This document shows positions 26,163 to 35,530 of a stretch of 64,000 nucleotides of DNA, in pieces. The notes below the pieces were generated by a model. The model made no database searches. It worked only from the letters and a program-made list of their open reading frames with translations, and had not been told where the DNA came from. A program made the position numbers and the translations under genes. Source of the DNA: Kitasatospora cineracea (GTDB lineage: Bacteria > Actinomycetota > Actinomycetes > Streptomycetales > Streptomycetaceae); assembly GCF_003751605.1 (NCBI RefSeq), contig NZ_RJVJ01000001.1:4774001-4838000 (forward strand), in the 5' to 3' direction. Position 1 is the stretch's first letter; each line of letters starts with the position of its first letter.

Positions 26163-26178
26163 ATGGTCTGGACCTCTT
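26163..26178. promoter_or_regulatory. DasR (dre)-like site upstream of the small secreted protein gene
   Basis: AATGGTCTGGACCTCT matches the dre consensus ACTGGTCTAGACCACT at 13 of 16 positions. It also resembles the 12-base TGGTCCAGACCT direct repeats known from Streptomyces chitinase promoters. It sits in the 388-base gap 26045-26432, between divergent genes; the rest of that gap shows a ribosome site (GAGAGGCACCTG) before 26433 and no other clear signal. Confidence 0.45.
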
Positions 26179-26432
26179 GGCCGGAAGCATGGCCGGATCG
26201 CGCCGCCCGGCCGGTCGGGCCCTGTTCTGGTCCGACGTCTCCTGGTCCGACGCCGACCCCGCGCCGCGGTCGGTGCTGCCGAACGGTCCCCTCCGGACGA
26301 GTGGTGCCCGTCTGAAGGGTGCGGCACAATCGCAGGCTGCTCGTGCGCGACGCCCCGAGCATTTGCTTGACTTGCAGGTCGTTCCTGTCCGGCTGACCCG
26401 GGACCGCGCCGGTCCGAAAAGAGAGGCACCTG

Positions 26433-28514
26433 ATGGCGAGGCTGACGCTGCCTGTGGAGGTTCCCCCGACGCGCCGCGCCCCCGAGGGCGGGTACACGCT
26501 GCACGGCCGGCACTACGAGGACCCGTACGTCTGGCTGGAACGGCTCGAAGACGACGAGACGGTCGACTGGATCGCCGCCCAGGAGAGGGTCACCCGCGCG
26601 GTGCTCGACAGCGTCCCCGGCCGCGACGGTCTGCGCGCTGCCGTCGCACGCTCCACTCGCCACGCGCGGCTGTCCCCACCGATCCCCGCGGGCCGGAACG
26701 GGCGCACTTTCCATTGGCAGGCCGGCGCCGACGACGAGAAGTCCGCCCTGATGACGCGCCGTTCGACCGGTGCCCCGGCAGAAACCGTGATCGACCCGGG
26801 CGCCTGGCCGGCCGGCGACGTCCTGGTGTTCGCCGAACCGTCCCCCGACGGCACCCTGGTGGCGTTCGGCCGGGCCCGCGGCGGCACCCGCGACGCGGTG
26901 ATCCACCTCCTCGACGTCGGGACCGGCCGGCTGCTGCCCGACCGGGTGCGGGGCACCGACCACGGCTCGGTCGCCTGGCGACCCGATTCGTCCGGCTTCT
27001 TCTACACCGCCTACCCCGAGCCCGGCGAGGTCCCGCCCGACGAGCAGGCGTACTGGCACGCCGTCTACGAGCACCGGATCGGCTCGGACACCCCGGCCCG
27101 CAAGGTCTTCGGGGACGACCGCGACAAGGACCGCTGGTGCACCGTGGCCGCCGGCGAGTGCGGCCGGTACGCGGTCATCACCCTGTGGGACTTCGTGCAC
27201 GCCAACGACGTCACCCTGCTGCGGCTCACCGACGACGAGCTGATCCCGGTGGCCACCGGAATGCGGTCGGTCAACCAGGTGCAGGTGATCGACGACGCGG
27301 TGCTCGTGTGGACCGACCTCGACGCGCCGCGCGGACGCCTGTGCACCGCTCCCCTCACCGACCCGGCCTCGTGGCGCACGCTCATCCGGGAAGGCCCGGA
27401 CATCCTGCAGACCGTCACCGGGATCGGAGGCCGCCTCTACGCCGTCTACTCGCACGCCGCCTCGCACCGGGTGGCCGTCCACGCCGCGGACGGCACTCAT
27501 CTTCGGGACCTGGCGCTCCCGTCCCTCGGCTCGGTCAACCGGAACGAGGGGGTGGGCGTCGTCAGCGGGGTCACCGGCTCCTGGCACGGCGACGACGTGT
27601 GGGTGGCCTTCACCTCGTTCGTGCAGCCGCCGTCGCTCTACAGGTACGACTACGCGCGGGACCGGCTGGAGCCGTACCACGTACCCGACGCCGGCCTCGA
27701 CCCGGCCGCGTACACCACGCAACAGGTCTGGTACGAGTCGGCCGACGGCACCCCCGTGTCGATGTTCCTCGTCCACCGCACCGACCTGCCGCGCGACGGA
27801 CGGCGACCGGTCCGACTCAGCGGCTACGGCGGCTTCAACATCCCGGTGGAACCGCGCTTCTCGGCCGTCGGCGCCGCCTGGCTCCAACTCGGCGGGGTGC
27901 TGGCCCACGCCAACGTGCGCGGCGGCGGCGAATACGGCCGCACCTGGCACGAGGCAGCCGTCGGCACGCGCCGGCAGAACGCCTTCGACGACTACGTCGC
28001 CGCGGCCCGCCACCTGGTCGCCACCGGATGGACGACCCCGGAACGGATCGCCTCGCGCGGCAACAGCAACGGCGGCCTGCTGGTCGCCGTCACCGCACTG
28101 CAGGCACCCGAAGCGTTCGGCGCCGTCTACTGCCGCGCACCCCTGCTCGACATGCTGCGCTTCCCGGCCTTCCCCAACCTCAGCGGCACCACCGTCGAAT
28201 ACGGCTCGCCGGACGACCCCGACGAGTGCGCCTACCTCGCCGCCTACTCGCCGTACCACAACGTGCGGAACCACCGCTACCCGGTGATCGCGATCGCAAC
28301 GGCACTCAACGACCGCACCGTTCCGCCGTACGACCCGCTCAAGATGATCGCCGCCCTCCAAACCGACGCCCCTCAGGGCGGCCCCTACCTCCTGGTGCCG
28401 CTGCGCGACTCCGACCACGGCGGAGGAACCACCCGGTCGGCCCTCATCGAGCAGGACGTCGACGAGCTGAGCTTCCTCTGCTGGACGCTCGGCGTCCCGG
28501 CACGGCCGAGATGA
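26433..28514 (+). CDS. Prolyl oligopeptidase family serine peptidase (S9A)
   Basis: 693 residues, full length for the family, which cleaves short proline-containing peptides. An N-terminal seven-bladed propeller (about 70-410) follows the characteristic YEDPYVWLERLEDDETVDWI (about 29-48). The alpha/beta-hydrolase domain has the catalytic Ser545 in GNSNGGLL, Asp627 in LNDRTVPP and His662 in SDHGGG. RRPVRLSGYGGFNIP and NVRGGGEYGRTWH are standard. No signal peptide, so it is cytoplasmic or released by lysis. GAGAGG lies before ATG 26433. The propeller is poorly conserved, as usual. Confidence 0.93.
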   Translation: MARLTLPVEVPPTRRAPEGGYTLHGRHYEDPYVWLERLEDDETVDWIAAQERVTRAVLDSVPGRDGLRAAVARSTRHARLSPPIPAGRNGRTFHWQAGADDEKSALMTRRSTGAPAETVIDPGAWPAGDVLVFAEPSPDGTLVAFGRARGGTRDAVIHLLDVGTGRLLPDRVRGTDHGSVAWRPDSSGFFYTAYPEPGEVPPDEQAYWHAVYEHRIGSDTPARKVFGDDRDKDRWCTVAAGECGRYAVITLWDFVHANDVTLLRLTDDELIPVATGMRSVNQVQVIDDAVLVWTDLDAPRGRLCTAPLTDPASWRTLIREGPDILQTVTGIGGRLYAVYSHAASHRVAVHAADGTHLRDLALPSLGSVNRNEGVGVVSGVTGSWHGDDVWVAFTSFVQPPSLYRYDYARDRLEPYHVPDAGLDPAAYTTQQVWYESADGTPVSMFLVHRTDLPRDGRRPVRLSGYGGFNIPVEPRFSAVGAAWLQLGGVLAHANVRGGGEYGRTWHEAAVGTRRQNAFDDYVAAARHLVATGWTTPERIASRGNSNGGLLVAVTALQAPEAFGAVYCRAPLLDMLRFPAFPNLSGTTVEYGSPDDPDECAYLAAYSPYHNVRNHRYPVIAIATALNDRTVPPYDPLKMIAALQTDAPQGGPYLLVPLRDSDHGGGTTRSALIEQDVDELSFLCWTLGVPARPR

Positions 28515-28625
28515 CCGGCGGATGACCGGGCCGAGACGGACCCCCTGCGCGCGAAGAACCGGGGGCCCGCCCGCCACCCCGCTGTTCCACGGGCGGCCGC
28601 TCGCCACCCGGGAGGCGGTGGCGGG

Positions 28626-29285
28626 TCAGGCGGGGCGAGGGGCGGCCGGTTCGCGGTAGAGGGACCAGGTGGCGGCGGTGAGGGCGGCGGAGGCGAGCAG
28701 GGCCCAGGTGACCCGGCCGTGGAGGACGAGGGCCGAGCCGGGGACGACGCCGGCCAGCATGGCGAGGGCGGCGAGGAGGCGTCGGCGGCGGCGGGGGGAG
28801 CGGGGTTCGGCGGCGAGGCCGGTGAGGGTCATGGTCAGGACGGTGGTGGTGAGGTCGGGGACGCCCAGGCTGCGGACCGTCGCGTTGCGCAGGCCCATGG
28901 CCAGGGCGAGCAGGGCGATCACCGGGTACTGGACGTTCCCGCCGGTGCCCGCGGCGGACACCACGGCCGCCGCGGCCAGGTGCAGCGCCGTCTCCGCGAC
29001 CAGGGCGGGGCGCAGCCGCCCGGCGGTGAGGTGGCCGCCGAGGGCCGCGCCGAGCAGGAACGCGGCGAGCGAGGTGATCGACCCGAGGACGGAGAAGCCG
29101 GGCGCCCCGGCCAGGGCGAAGCCGACGACGACCACGTTGCCGGTCATGTTGGCGGCGAAGACGTGCCCGAGCCCGAGGTAGCTGACGGCGTCGATCAGCC
29201 CGCTGACCACCGTCAGCCCGTACAGGGCGAGCACCAGCGGGTCGGCGTCGCCGGTACCGGCCGCGGCGGCCTTCGGTGCGGACAC
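28626..29285 (-). CDS. DUF1275 (YoaK-like) membrane protein
   Basis: 219 residues with about six membrane helices. Signatures of DUF1275: LTVVSGLIDAVSYLGLGHVF followed by ANMTGNVV, ITSLAAFLLGAALGG, LALAMGLRNATVRSLGVPDL and TTTVLTMTLTGL. The function of the family is unknown. GTG 29285 has a strong GGAGGAG. It converges with the prolyl oligopeptidase gene. Confidence 0.9.
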   Translation of the reverse strand: MSAPKAAAAGTGDADPLVLALYGLTVVSGLIDAVSYLGLGHVFAANMTGNVVVVGFALAGAPGFSVLGSITSLAAFLLGAALGGHLTAGRLRPALVAETALHLAAAAVVSAAGTGGNVQYPVIALLALAMGLRNATVRSLGVPDLTTTVLTMTLTGLAAEPRSPRRRRRLLAALAMLAGVVPGSALVLHGRVTWALLASAALTAATWSLYREPAAPRPA

Positions 29286-29427
29286 GGTGCTCCTCCTGGA
29301 CGGGGCCTGACGGTCTGCCAGCAGTGTGCCGGACCCGCCGCGGTGGCGGCAGGTCCGGCGGCGGCGTGTCAGCGGCGGCCGGTGCGGGGAGGGCGGGTCA
29401 GCGGCGGTCGGGTCGGCAGGAGGCGGG

Positions 29428-29922
29428 TCAGCAGCGGTCGGGGAAGTGGCGGGCCAGGTCGGCCGGTGTGGTACGCGCTGGGCGGCCGGCGGTGGTGGCG
29501 GCGGTGGTGGCGGGGAGGCCGATCGCGTGGCGGGCCTGGGTGAGGGTGGCGGTCCAGTCGCCGGTGAAGCGGATCGCCCGGTCGTCGATGTAGACCGCGG
29601 CGCCCAGCTTCTTGTTGGTCACCAGCAGGCAGTCGCCCTGCCAGTAGGCGCGCTCCGGGTCCTCGTCGACCAGCGTCTCCAGGCCGGAGTGCTCGCGCAG
29701 CCAGCCCGCCACGGCGGCGTGGAAGCGGCGCGGCCGGGCGGTCATGATGAACACCGACCGGACCTTCTTCAGCGCGTGCAGCGACTCGATCGCCCCCGGG
29801 ACGGGCTTGCCGTAGATCAGGCCGTCCTGCCAGCCGTCGTCGTGCGCGACCAGCGTCTGGTCGAAGTCGATGCCGACGGCGTGCGAGGCGGGCGAGGCGG
29901 GGTCGAGCGGTACGACGGTCAT
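29428..29922 (-). CDS. HAD superfamily hydrolase-like protein
   Basis: 164 residues. Motif I is GIDFDQTLVAHDDGW (DxDxT present), motif II VFIMTARPRR, and a conserved acidic motif AVYIDDRAIRF follows, so the catalytic set appears complete. The compact architecture without a visible cap suggests a small phosphatase. The last 30 residues are low complexity. GGAGACC precedes ATG 29922. Short degenerate repeats built on GCGGGTCAGCGGCGGTC follow the gene (29380-29430). Substrate unknown. Confidence 0.75.
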   Translation of the reverse strand: MTVVPLDPASPASHAVGIDFDQTLVAHDDGWQDGLIYGKPVPGAIESLHALKKVRSVFIMTARPRRFHAAVAGWLREHSGLETLVDEDPERAYWQGDCLLVTNKKLGAAVYIDDRAIRFTGDWTATLTQARHAIGLPATTAATTAGRPARTTPADLARHFPDRC

Positions 29923-30122
29923 GGGACCGGTCTCCTTCGGGTGCGAGTGCGGGCGCCGCCGCGGAGGCGGCTTGCGGACGCGGGGCCGGCTCGTGGCCGG
30001 TTCGAAGGAGAGGAGTGGGGCGGGGCGGTCCGCTTACCGGGTTCGGCCGCAGAACGCGATCAATGCACTCCATGGGGTGACGGCCGCGGGTGGGCGTGCT
30101 GGTGGGAGGCCCGGCCGGCGGG

Positions 30123-30175
30123 GCCGTCCGGAGGCATCCGGCGCCGTCCGGGAGCATCCGGTGCCGTCCGGAGGA
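30123..30175. repeat. 20-base tandem repeat
   Basis: Two full and one partial copy of a 20-base unit starting GCCGTCCGGAGGCATCCGG, just after the 3' end of the MFS-PP2C gene (stop at 30198). Each unit holds an internal CCGG-x-GCCG-x-CCGG dyad, so the array may also form hairpins that end transcription. Confidence 0.7.
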
Positions 30176-30197
30176 GCGGCTGCCCCGCACGGGCTGC

Positions 30198-32465
30198 TCA
30201 CTCCGGGGTGAGGGCGATCAGCGCGATGTCGTCCGCCAGGTGGTGGCTCCAGTCCCGGACGTCCCGTTCCAGGAAGGACAGCACCGCGGCCGGGCCGCCC
30301 GCCCCGAAGGCCGAGAGGCGCTCGGCGGCCGGGTAGAACTCCCGGGACGCGTTGCGGGCCTCGGTCAGGCCGTCGGTGTACAGCAGCAGCGCCTCCCCGG
30401 CGGGCAGCGGCACCCGCCCGGGCACCGGCACGTCGCCGCCCAGCGCGCCGAAGCCCAGCGGCAGCAGCGCCGGTGCCGCCACCTCCCGCACCCCCGCCGG
30501 GCCCAGCGCCAGCGGCGCCAGGTGCCCGCAGTTCACCACCTCCACGTACCCGTCCGCGGCCCGGTGCTGGAGCAGCAGCGCGGTGGCGAACAGCTCCTGG
30601 TCGTCGCGGGCCGCCGCGCTGCGCGCCGTGTGCCGGTCCAGCCGGGCCGCGAGTTCGCCGAGGTCGGCGGTCTCGTGCGCCTGGGACCGGAAGCAGCCCA
30701 GCAGGTCGGTGACGGTCTGGACGGCCTGCAGGCCCTTGCCGCGGACGTCGCCGATCAGCAGCCGGGTGCCGTGCGGGGTCTGCACCGCCTCCAGGAAGTC
30801 CCCGCCGATGCCCGTGCCCGCCGTGGCCGGCTGGTAGCGGGAGGCCAGCCGCAGGCCGCCCAGCCGCTCCGGGACCGGGTGCAGCACCGCCGCCTGCAAC
30901 GCCGACGCGCTGGCCCGGCTCGCCGCCAGCCGCTCGCCGCGCTGCCGCCGCCCCCACACCGCCAGCCCCGTCACCACCCCCACCACCAGCGCCGCCCCCT
31001 GCGCCAGCGGACGCTGCGCCAGCTCCGCCCCCGCCAGCACCCGCACCAGCAGCCACTCCGCGGCCGCCGCCCCGACCACCCCCAGCACCACCCCCGGCAG
31101 CCCCGCGATCAGCGCACCCACCGCGACCACCGCCGCCGCCACCCACAGCAGGTTCTCCGCCTGCCGCCCGCTCGCCCCCAGGCTCACCGCCGACGTGGCG
31201 GGCAGCGACTGCGCCGCCGCCGTCCCCAGCAGCACCGACACCGGGTGGAACGCCGCCGCCGTCCCCAGCCGGCCGCGCGGCAGCGCCGACAGGAACCACG
31301 CCATCTGCGGCACCTGCGCCATCATCACGCCCACCCCCGTCAGCAGCGCCGACAGCGTGCCCAGCAGCATCCCCGCCGCCCCGTGCATCGGCAGCACGTG
31401 GCACAGCGCCAGCCCGATCACCGCCAGCGGCAGCCCCAGCGAGCAGCCCGTCACCGGCGAGACCCGCCGCTCCCGCACCAGCAGGCAGCCCGCCGCCCCG
31501 CCCGCCCCGTACGCCGAGACCATCAGCGCGGTCGGCGCCGCGCCCAGGCCCGAGGCCGCCGTCAGCACCGGCAGCGCCAGCAGCACCGCGAGCTGGGTGA
31601 AGCCCACCGCCACGCCCGTCGCCAGCGCCATCGTGGTGATCCGCGGCGGCACCGGGAACGGGCGCAGCCGCCAGCGCCGCGCCGTCACCGCCGCCGCGGC
31701 CGGCAGCAGCGCCAGCAGGGCCAGCGTCCGCGGATCCGACCAGCCCCACACCGGGCCCACCTGCAGCGCCGTCACCGCCCCCGCCAGGGCCATCGCCAGC
31801 GCGGCCAGGAACACCCGGTCCAGCGGCACCGGCGGATCGCCCGCCTCCGGCAGCCGCCGCAGCGCCAGCACCAGCAGCCCCAGCGCGACCAGCGCGCCCA
31901 GGGCCGCGCTCACCCGCAGGCCCGGCATCGACGGGGCGCGCGGGATCAGGTTCGCCGCGCCGAAGAACGCCGCCGACATCACCGCCAGCCAGCCGCCCAG
32001 CACCTGCGGCATCCGGCCCGGCGGGTTCAGCGCCGCCACCGAGGCCAGGCACCCCGCGAAGGACGCCGACACCCCGACCAGCACCACCGCCCGGCCCAGC
32101 AAGTACGACCAGTCCGAGAACGCCACCGCCTCGACGGCCAGCCCCGCCACCAGCACCCCCAGCGACCAGGCCAGCACCCGGCGCCGCCCCCGGACGTCGC
32201 CCGCCCGGCCCGCCGCGAACAGCGACAGCACCATCAGCGCGCCGCCGCCCACCTTCATCCCCACCACCTGCTGCTCGCTCAGCCCGAACCGGACCCGCAC
32301 CGCGGGCAGCGCCGCCCCCTGCAGCACCGGCGACACCACGTAGAACACCGCGGCCGCCGCCAGCAGCACCCCCACCGACCGGCCCACCCCCACCCGCCCC
32401 GGCACGGACGGGACGCCCGGCGGCACGGGCGCGGGGAAGGGGGCGGCCGTGGGGCTCGCGGCCAT
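30198..32465 (-). CDS. MFS transporter-like membrane domain fused to a PP2C (SpoIIE) phosphatase
   Basis: 755 residues. Residues about 30-480 form a 12-14-helix major facilitator domain (LSEQQVVGMKVGGGALMVLS, loop GRAGDVRGRRRVLA, later helices TALMVSAYGAGGAAGCLLV and MLLGTLSALLTGVGVMMAQV). Two further helices follow at about 440-510. The cytoplasmic C terminus (about 525-755) is a PP2C phosphatase with GIGGDFLEAV, IGDVRGKGL, LYTDGLTEARN and LADDIALIAL. The transport unit may have become a sensor that controls dephosphorylation of a STAS protein. GAGG precedes ATG 32465; an upstream start at 32576 lacks support. Confidence 0.88.
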   Translation of the reverse strand: MAASPTAAPFPAPVPPGVPSVPGRVGVGRSVGVLLAAAAVFYVVSPVLQGAALPAVRVRFGLSEQQVVGMKVGGGALMVLSLFAAGRAGDVRGRRRVLAWSLGVLVAGLAVEAVAFSDWSYLLGRAVVLVGVSASFAGCLASVAALNPPGRMPQVLGGWLAVMSAAFFGAANLIPRAPSMPGLRVSAALGALVALGLLVLALRRLPEAGDPPVPLDRVFLAALAMALAGAVTALQVGPVWGWSDPRTLALLALLPAAAAVTARRWRLRPFPVPPRITTMALATGVAVGFTQLAVLLALPVLTAASGLGAAPTALMVSAYGAGGAAGCLLVRERRVSPVTGCSLGLPLAVIGLALCHVLPMHGAAGMLLGTLSALLTGVGVMMAQVPQMAWFLSALPRGRLGTAAAFHPVSVLLGTAAAQSLPATSAVSLGASGRQAENLLWVAAAVVAVGALIAGLPGVVLGVVGAAAAEWLLVRVLAGAELAQRPLAQGAALVVGVVTGLAVWGRRQRGERLAASRASASALQAAVLHPVPERLGGLRLASRYQPATAGTGIGGDFLEAVQTPHGTRLLIGDVRGKGLQAVQTVTDLLGCFRSQAHETADLGELAARLDRHTARSAAARDDQELFATALLLQHRAADGYVEVVNCGHLAPLALGPAGVREVAAPALLPLGFGALGGDVPVPGRVPLPAGEALLLYTDGLTEARNASREFYPAAERLSAFGAGGPAAVLSFLERDVRDWSHHLADDIALIALTPE

Positions 32466-32656
32466 CGGGAACCTCGATCCGCTCGGAGGGGAGGGGCCAC
32501 CCCACTGTGCCAGGTCGAGAACGGCAAACTCCAACAAAACGGACAAAACCCTGACGTGTAGGACGCCTGACCGCACAGGCCCGGCGGGCGGCGAGGAACA
32601 CCCAGTGACCCGGTGCGACCGTTCACGGCGCCGCCGAGGCGCCCCATACTGGCCGG

Positions 32657-33457
32657 ATGGGTGCAGAGGCCGAGCCGTTCCGTACCGTCCCCGCCGAAGT
32701 GCGGCCCTACCTGGCGGAGCTGGTGCGCCGCACGCGCGCGGTGTGCGGCCCCGGGCTGACCGGGGTGGTCGCGGTCGGCTCCCTCGCGCTCGGCGACTAC
32801 CGGCACGGCCGCAGCGACGTCGACGTCACGGTCCTCGTGCAGGAACCGCCGCCGGCCGCGGTCCTGCGGCAACTGGCCGACGCCCTCGACCACCGGCAGC
32901 TGCCGTGCCCGGCGGCAGGGCTGGAACTGGTCGTCTACGCCGCGGACTTCGCCCGCCTCCCGTCCGGGGAGGCCGGCTACCTGCTGGACCTCAACACCGG
33001 CGCCCGACTGCCGGGCCGGGCCGCCTTCGGCCCGGACGGGGGACCCTCGTTCTGGTACGTCATCGACCGCTCCGTGGCCCACCAGGCCGGCATCGCCCTG
33101 TACGGCCCGCCCGCGGCCGAGGTGATCGCGTCACCCGGACCGGCCGACCTGCACACCGCGATCCGGGCCTCGGTGCGCGAACACGGCGACGGCCAGGGCC
33201 ACCTCGCCGACAACCGGGTCCTCAACGGCTGCCGCTCCGTCACCTACTGCCGCACCGGGCGCTGGCTGGCCAAACGCGAAGCGGCCCGGCAACTCGCCGC
33301 CACGGAAGAGCACTTCCGCCCCCTGCTCGAAGCCGCGGTCCACAGCTTCGAACGCACCCGCACCGCCGCACAGCCCCTCCCCGCCCCCCAACTCCGGGAG
33401 TTCCTCACCTGGGCCCGGGCCCGCGTCGACGAGCACGCCCCGGCCCCCGACGCCTGA
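32657..33457 (+). CDS. Nucleotidyltransferase, aminoglycoside adenylyltransferase (AadA)-like
   Basis: 266 residues. The nucleotidyltransferase signature GSLALGDYRHGRSDVDVTVL (GS-x9-D-x-D) lies near residues 38-57. The C-terminal domain (about 150-260), with NRVLNGCRSVTYCRTGRWLA and KREAA, fits the AadA/DUF4111 helical domain that holds the acceptor. Such proteins transfer AMP to aminoglycosides or to other targets; resistance activity cannot be inferred from sequence alone. It is divergent from the MFS-PP2C gene. A weak ribosome site precedes ATG 32657. Confidence 0.82.
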   Translation: MGAEAEPFRTVPAEVRPYLAELVRRTRAVCGPGLTGVVAVGSLALGDYRHGRSDVDVTVLVQEPPPAAVLRQLADALDHRQLPCPAAGLELVVYAADFARLPSGEAGYLLDLNTGARLPGRAAFGPDGGPSFWYVIDRSVAHQAGIALYGPPAAEVIASPGPADLHTAIRASVREHGDGQGHLADNRVLNGCRSVTYCRTGRWLAKREAARQLAATEEHFRPLLEAAVHSFERTRTAAQPLPAPQLREFLTWARARVDEHAPAPDA

Positions 33458-33507
33458 CGGAAACGCCGCCGCCTCCCGGAGCGCCGCCGCCTTCGAGCGG
33501 ACCGGGG

Positions 33508-34080
33508 TCAGCGGACCACGTCGAAGACGTTCTTCTGGACGCCGTTGGAGTACGTGGCGAACTCGACCAGCTCCAGCTTCTGGACGTCCTTGTCGGTGTC
33601 GCTGAACAGCCGCTTGCCCGCGCCCAGCAGCAGCGGGAACACCAGCAGGTGGTAGCGGTCGACCAGGCCCGCGTCGGAGAGGGCGTGGTTCAGGCGGGCG
33701 CTGCCGTGGACGATGATCGGGCCGCCCTCGGTCTCCTTCAGCGCGGCGACCTCGTCCACCGAGCGCAGGATGCTGGTCGGGCCCCAGTCGGACACCAGGG
33801 CGTCCGGGGCGAGGGTGGTCGAGACCACGTACTTCGGCAGCTCCTTGTAGTGGGCGAACTCCGCCATGCCCGGCCACACCGGGCTGAACGCCTGGTAGCT
33901 GACCCGGCCCAGCAGCATCGCCGCGGCCTGCTCCTGCTCCCGGCCCTTGATCTCGAACGCCTCCGGGACGAACTCGATGTCCTTGAACGTCCAGCCGGAA
34001 TTGCGGTAGCCCGGCTCGCCGCCGGGGGCCTCCATCACGCCGTCCAGGGAGACGAAGGCGGTGCTGATCAGGGTGCGCAT
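33508..34080 (-). CDS. Dihydrofolate reductase family protein (RibD C-terminal-like)
   Basis: 190 residues with the RibD_C fold: MRTLISTAFVSLDGVMEAPG, LLGRVSYQAFSPVW, KYVVSTTL, GPIIVHGSARLNHALSDAGL and LLVFPLLLGAGKRLF. These NAD(P)H-dependent proteins are abundant in actinomycetes, usually of unknown substrate. It is the third gene of a probable operon after the ArsR and SRPBCC genes, 58 bases downstream, which is a common arrangement of stress- or yield-related accessory genes. Confidence 0.9.
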   Translation of the reverse strand: MRTLISTAFVSLDGVMEAPGGEPGYRNSGWTFKDIEFVPEAFEIKGREQEQAAAMLLGRVSYQAFSPVWPGMAEFAHYKELPKYVVSTTLAPDALVSDWGPTSILRSVDEVAALKETEGGPIIVHGSARLNHALSDAGLVDRYHLLVFPLLLGAGKRLFSDTDKDVQKLELVEFATYSNGVQKNVFDVVR

Positions 34081-34138
34081 CGGTGGTACCTCGTTCTTGT
34101 GCGGGAGGGGAGGAAGGGATCGGGGCGGGCGGTCGAGG

Positions 34139-34888
34139 TCAGGCGGGGAGCAGGGCGGAGAGCCAGTGCTGCCAGGCCGCTCCGGCGGCGGCCGGGTCGG
34201 GGGCCGGCTCGGCGAACAGGTGGTGGAAGAGCAGCAGCACGCCCGGCGGGTGCAGGAAGGCGTACAGGCCGTCGGCGGTGCGGACCTCGAAGCGCTCGCC
34301 GTCCGACCACACCAACTCGCCGTCCAGCGGCGGCAGTCCGGCCGGTTCGGCGTGCACCCGGGCGCCGGCCGGCGGGTCGGCGGGCAGGCCGAGGGCGGCG
34401 GTCAGCGCGGCCCGGACCGCGCCGGCGGGGCGGTCGGCCGTCGGCTGCACGGCGAACACCGGGACGGCGGTGCGGCCCGCGAAGTGCGCCAGGTACTCGC
34501 GCAGCGTGTGCAGGTGGAACGGCCAGCCGCTGCGCAGCGCGTCGTACTCGTCCGCCCAGTCGTCGCCGAGCACGCCGCTGTGCACCACCCGCAGCACGGT
34601 GCTGCCGCCGTCGCGGCCCTCGACCAGGTACTCGAAGGCCGTGAAACGGCCGTCCGGGCCCGGCTCGGTGCGGGTGGCGAAGCGCTGGCCCGGCTCGTAC
34701 GCGGTGACGGTCGCGGTCTCCCGGTGGCCGCCGGTCTCCATCGCAGCCGTCCCGCCGACCCGGGGGTCGACCTCGTTGCGGCCCATGAACCAGGAGTCGA
34801 TGCCCGGGCCGGTGGCGATCGCCTCCCAGACCTGCTCCGGGTCGGCCGGCAGCGCCAGCTCGAATTCCAGCTCGAAGGGGTGCGGCAC
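34139..34888 (-). CDS. SRPBCC (AHSA1-like) domain protein
   Basis: 249 residues. The AHSA1 half (about 1-140) reads FELEFELALPADPEQVWEAI, GIDSWFMGRNEVDPRVGG, STVLRVVHSGVLGDDWADEY and WPFHLHTLREYLAHF, a helix-grip ligand-binding fold. The C-terminal half (about 150-249) repeats similar features and may be a second, diverged copy. GTG 34888 starts four bases after the ArsR stop, behind GGAG, so the two are co-translated. In this gene order the protein probably works under the ArsR regulator. Confidence 0.85.
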   Translation of the reverse strand: MPHPFELEFELALPADPEQVWEAIATGPGIDSWFMGRNEVDPRVGGTAAMETGGHRETATVTAYEPGQRFATRTEPGPDGRFTAFEYLVEGRDGGSTVLRVVHSGVLGDDWADEYDALRSGWPFHLHTLREYLAHFAGRTAVPVFAVQPTADRPAGAVRAALTAALGLPADPPAGARVHAEPAGLPPLDGELVWSDGERFEVRTADGLYAFLHPPGVLLLFHHLFAEPAPDPAAAGAAWQHWLSALLPA

Positions 34889-34892
34889 GGTG

Positions 34893-35513
34893 TCAACTCT
34901 CCTGGGAGGACGGGGCATCGGCGGGGGAGGGGGCGGCATCGGGGATCTGGTGCAGGCCGACCACCACCCGGTGGGTGCGGCCCTGCGGGGCGGACTCGTC
35001 GTGGTAGCGGGACACCAGGGCGGTGACCGCCTGCGAGAGCTCGGCGGCGAACGCCGCCCGGTCGGCCGCCGAGGCGAACCGGACCCGGGCGTCGATCCCG
35101 AACGAGGCCACCCGCTGACGGGCCCGGGCCGCGCCCGTCAGCAGCGACCCGACCTCCTGCACCATCCGGGCGCCGAGCGCCAGCAGCCAGCGCGCGGAGA
35201 GCTGGTCCGGCGAGCGGGACGGATCCGGGCTGACCGCCGCCAGCGCCGCCGGCGAGATCACGTACGAGGCCGCGGTGGCCCGGTACACCCGCTCCGTCAC
35301 GCTCCCCTTGCGGCGCTCCTCGGCCAGTTCGACCAGCCCGTGCCGCTCCAGCTCCTTCAGGTGGTAGTTGACCTTCTGCCGGGGCAGCCCGAGCCGGGCC
35401 GCCAGCATGGCGGCCGAGCCCGGCTCGGCCAGCGCGGCCAGCAGCCGGGCCCGCATCGGATCCAGCGAGGCCTCGGCGGCCGCGGGTTCTTCGATCACAG
35501 CGACGTCCAACAC
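34893..35513 (-). CDS. ArsR-family winged-helix regulator
   Basis: 206 residues. An N-terminal winged helix (about 15-85: LDPMRARLLAALAEPGSAAM, LAARLGLPRQKVNYHLKELE, RHGLVELAEER) is followed by an all-alpha C-terminal half (about 100-190). It lacks obvious metal-binding cysteines, so it is unlikely to sense metals. GTG 35513 or TTG 35510 are possible starts behind GGAGGGG. It heads an operon with the SRPBCC and DHFR-like genes. An inverted repeat just upstream is a likely autoregulatory operator. Confidence 0.88.
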   Translation of the reverse strand: MLDVAVIEEPAAAEASLDPMRARLLAALAEPGSAAMLAARLGLPRQKVNYHLKELERHGLVELAEERRKGSVTERVYRATAASYVISPAALAAVSPDPSRSPDQLSARWLLALGARMVQEVGSLLTGAARARQRVASFGIDARVRFASAADRAAFAAELSQAVTALVSRYHDESAPQGRTHRVVVGLHQIPDAAPSPADAPSSQES

Positions 35514-35530
35514 CCCTCCAGGGTGATACC

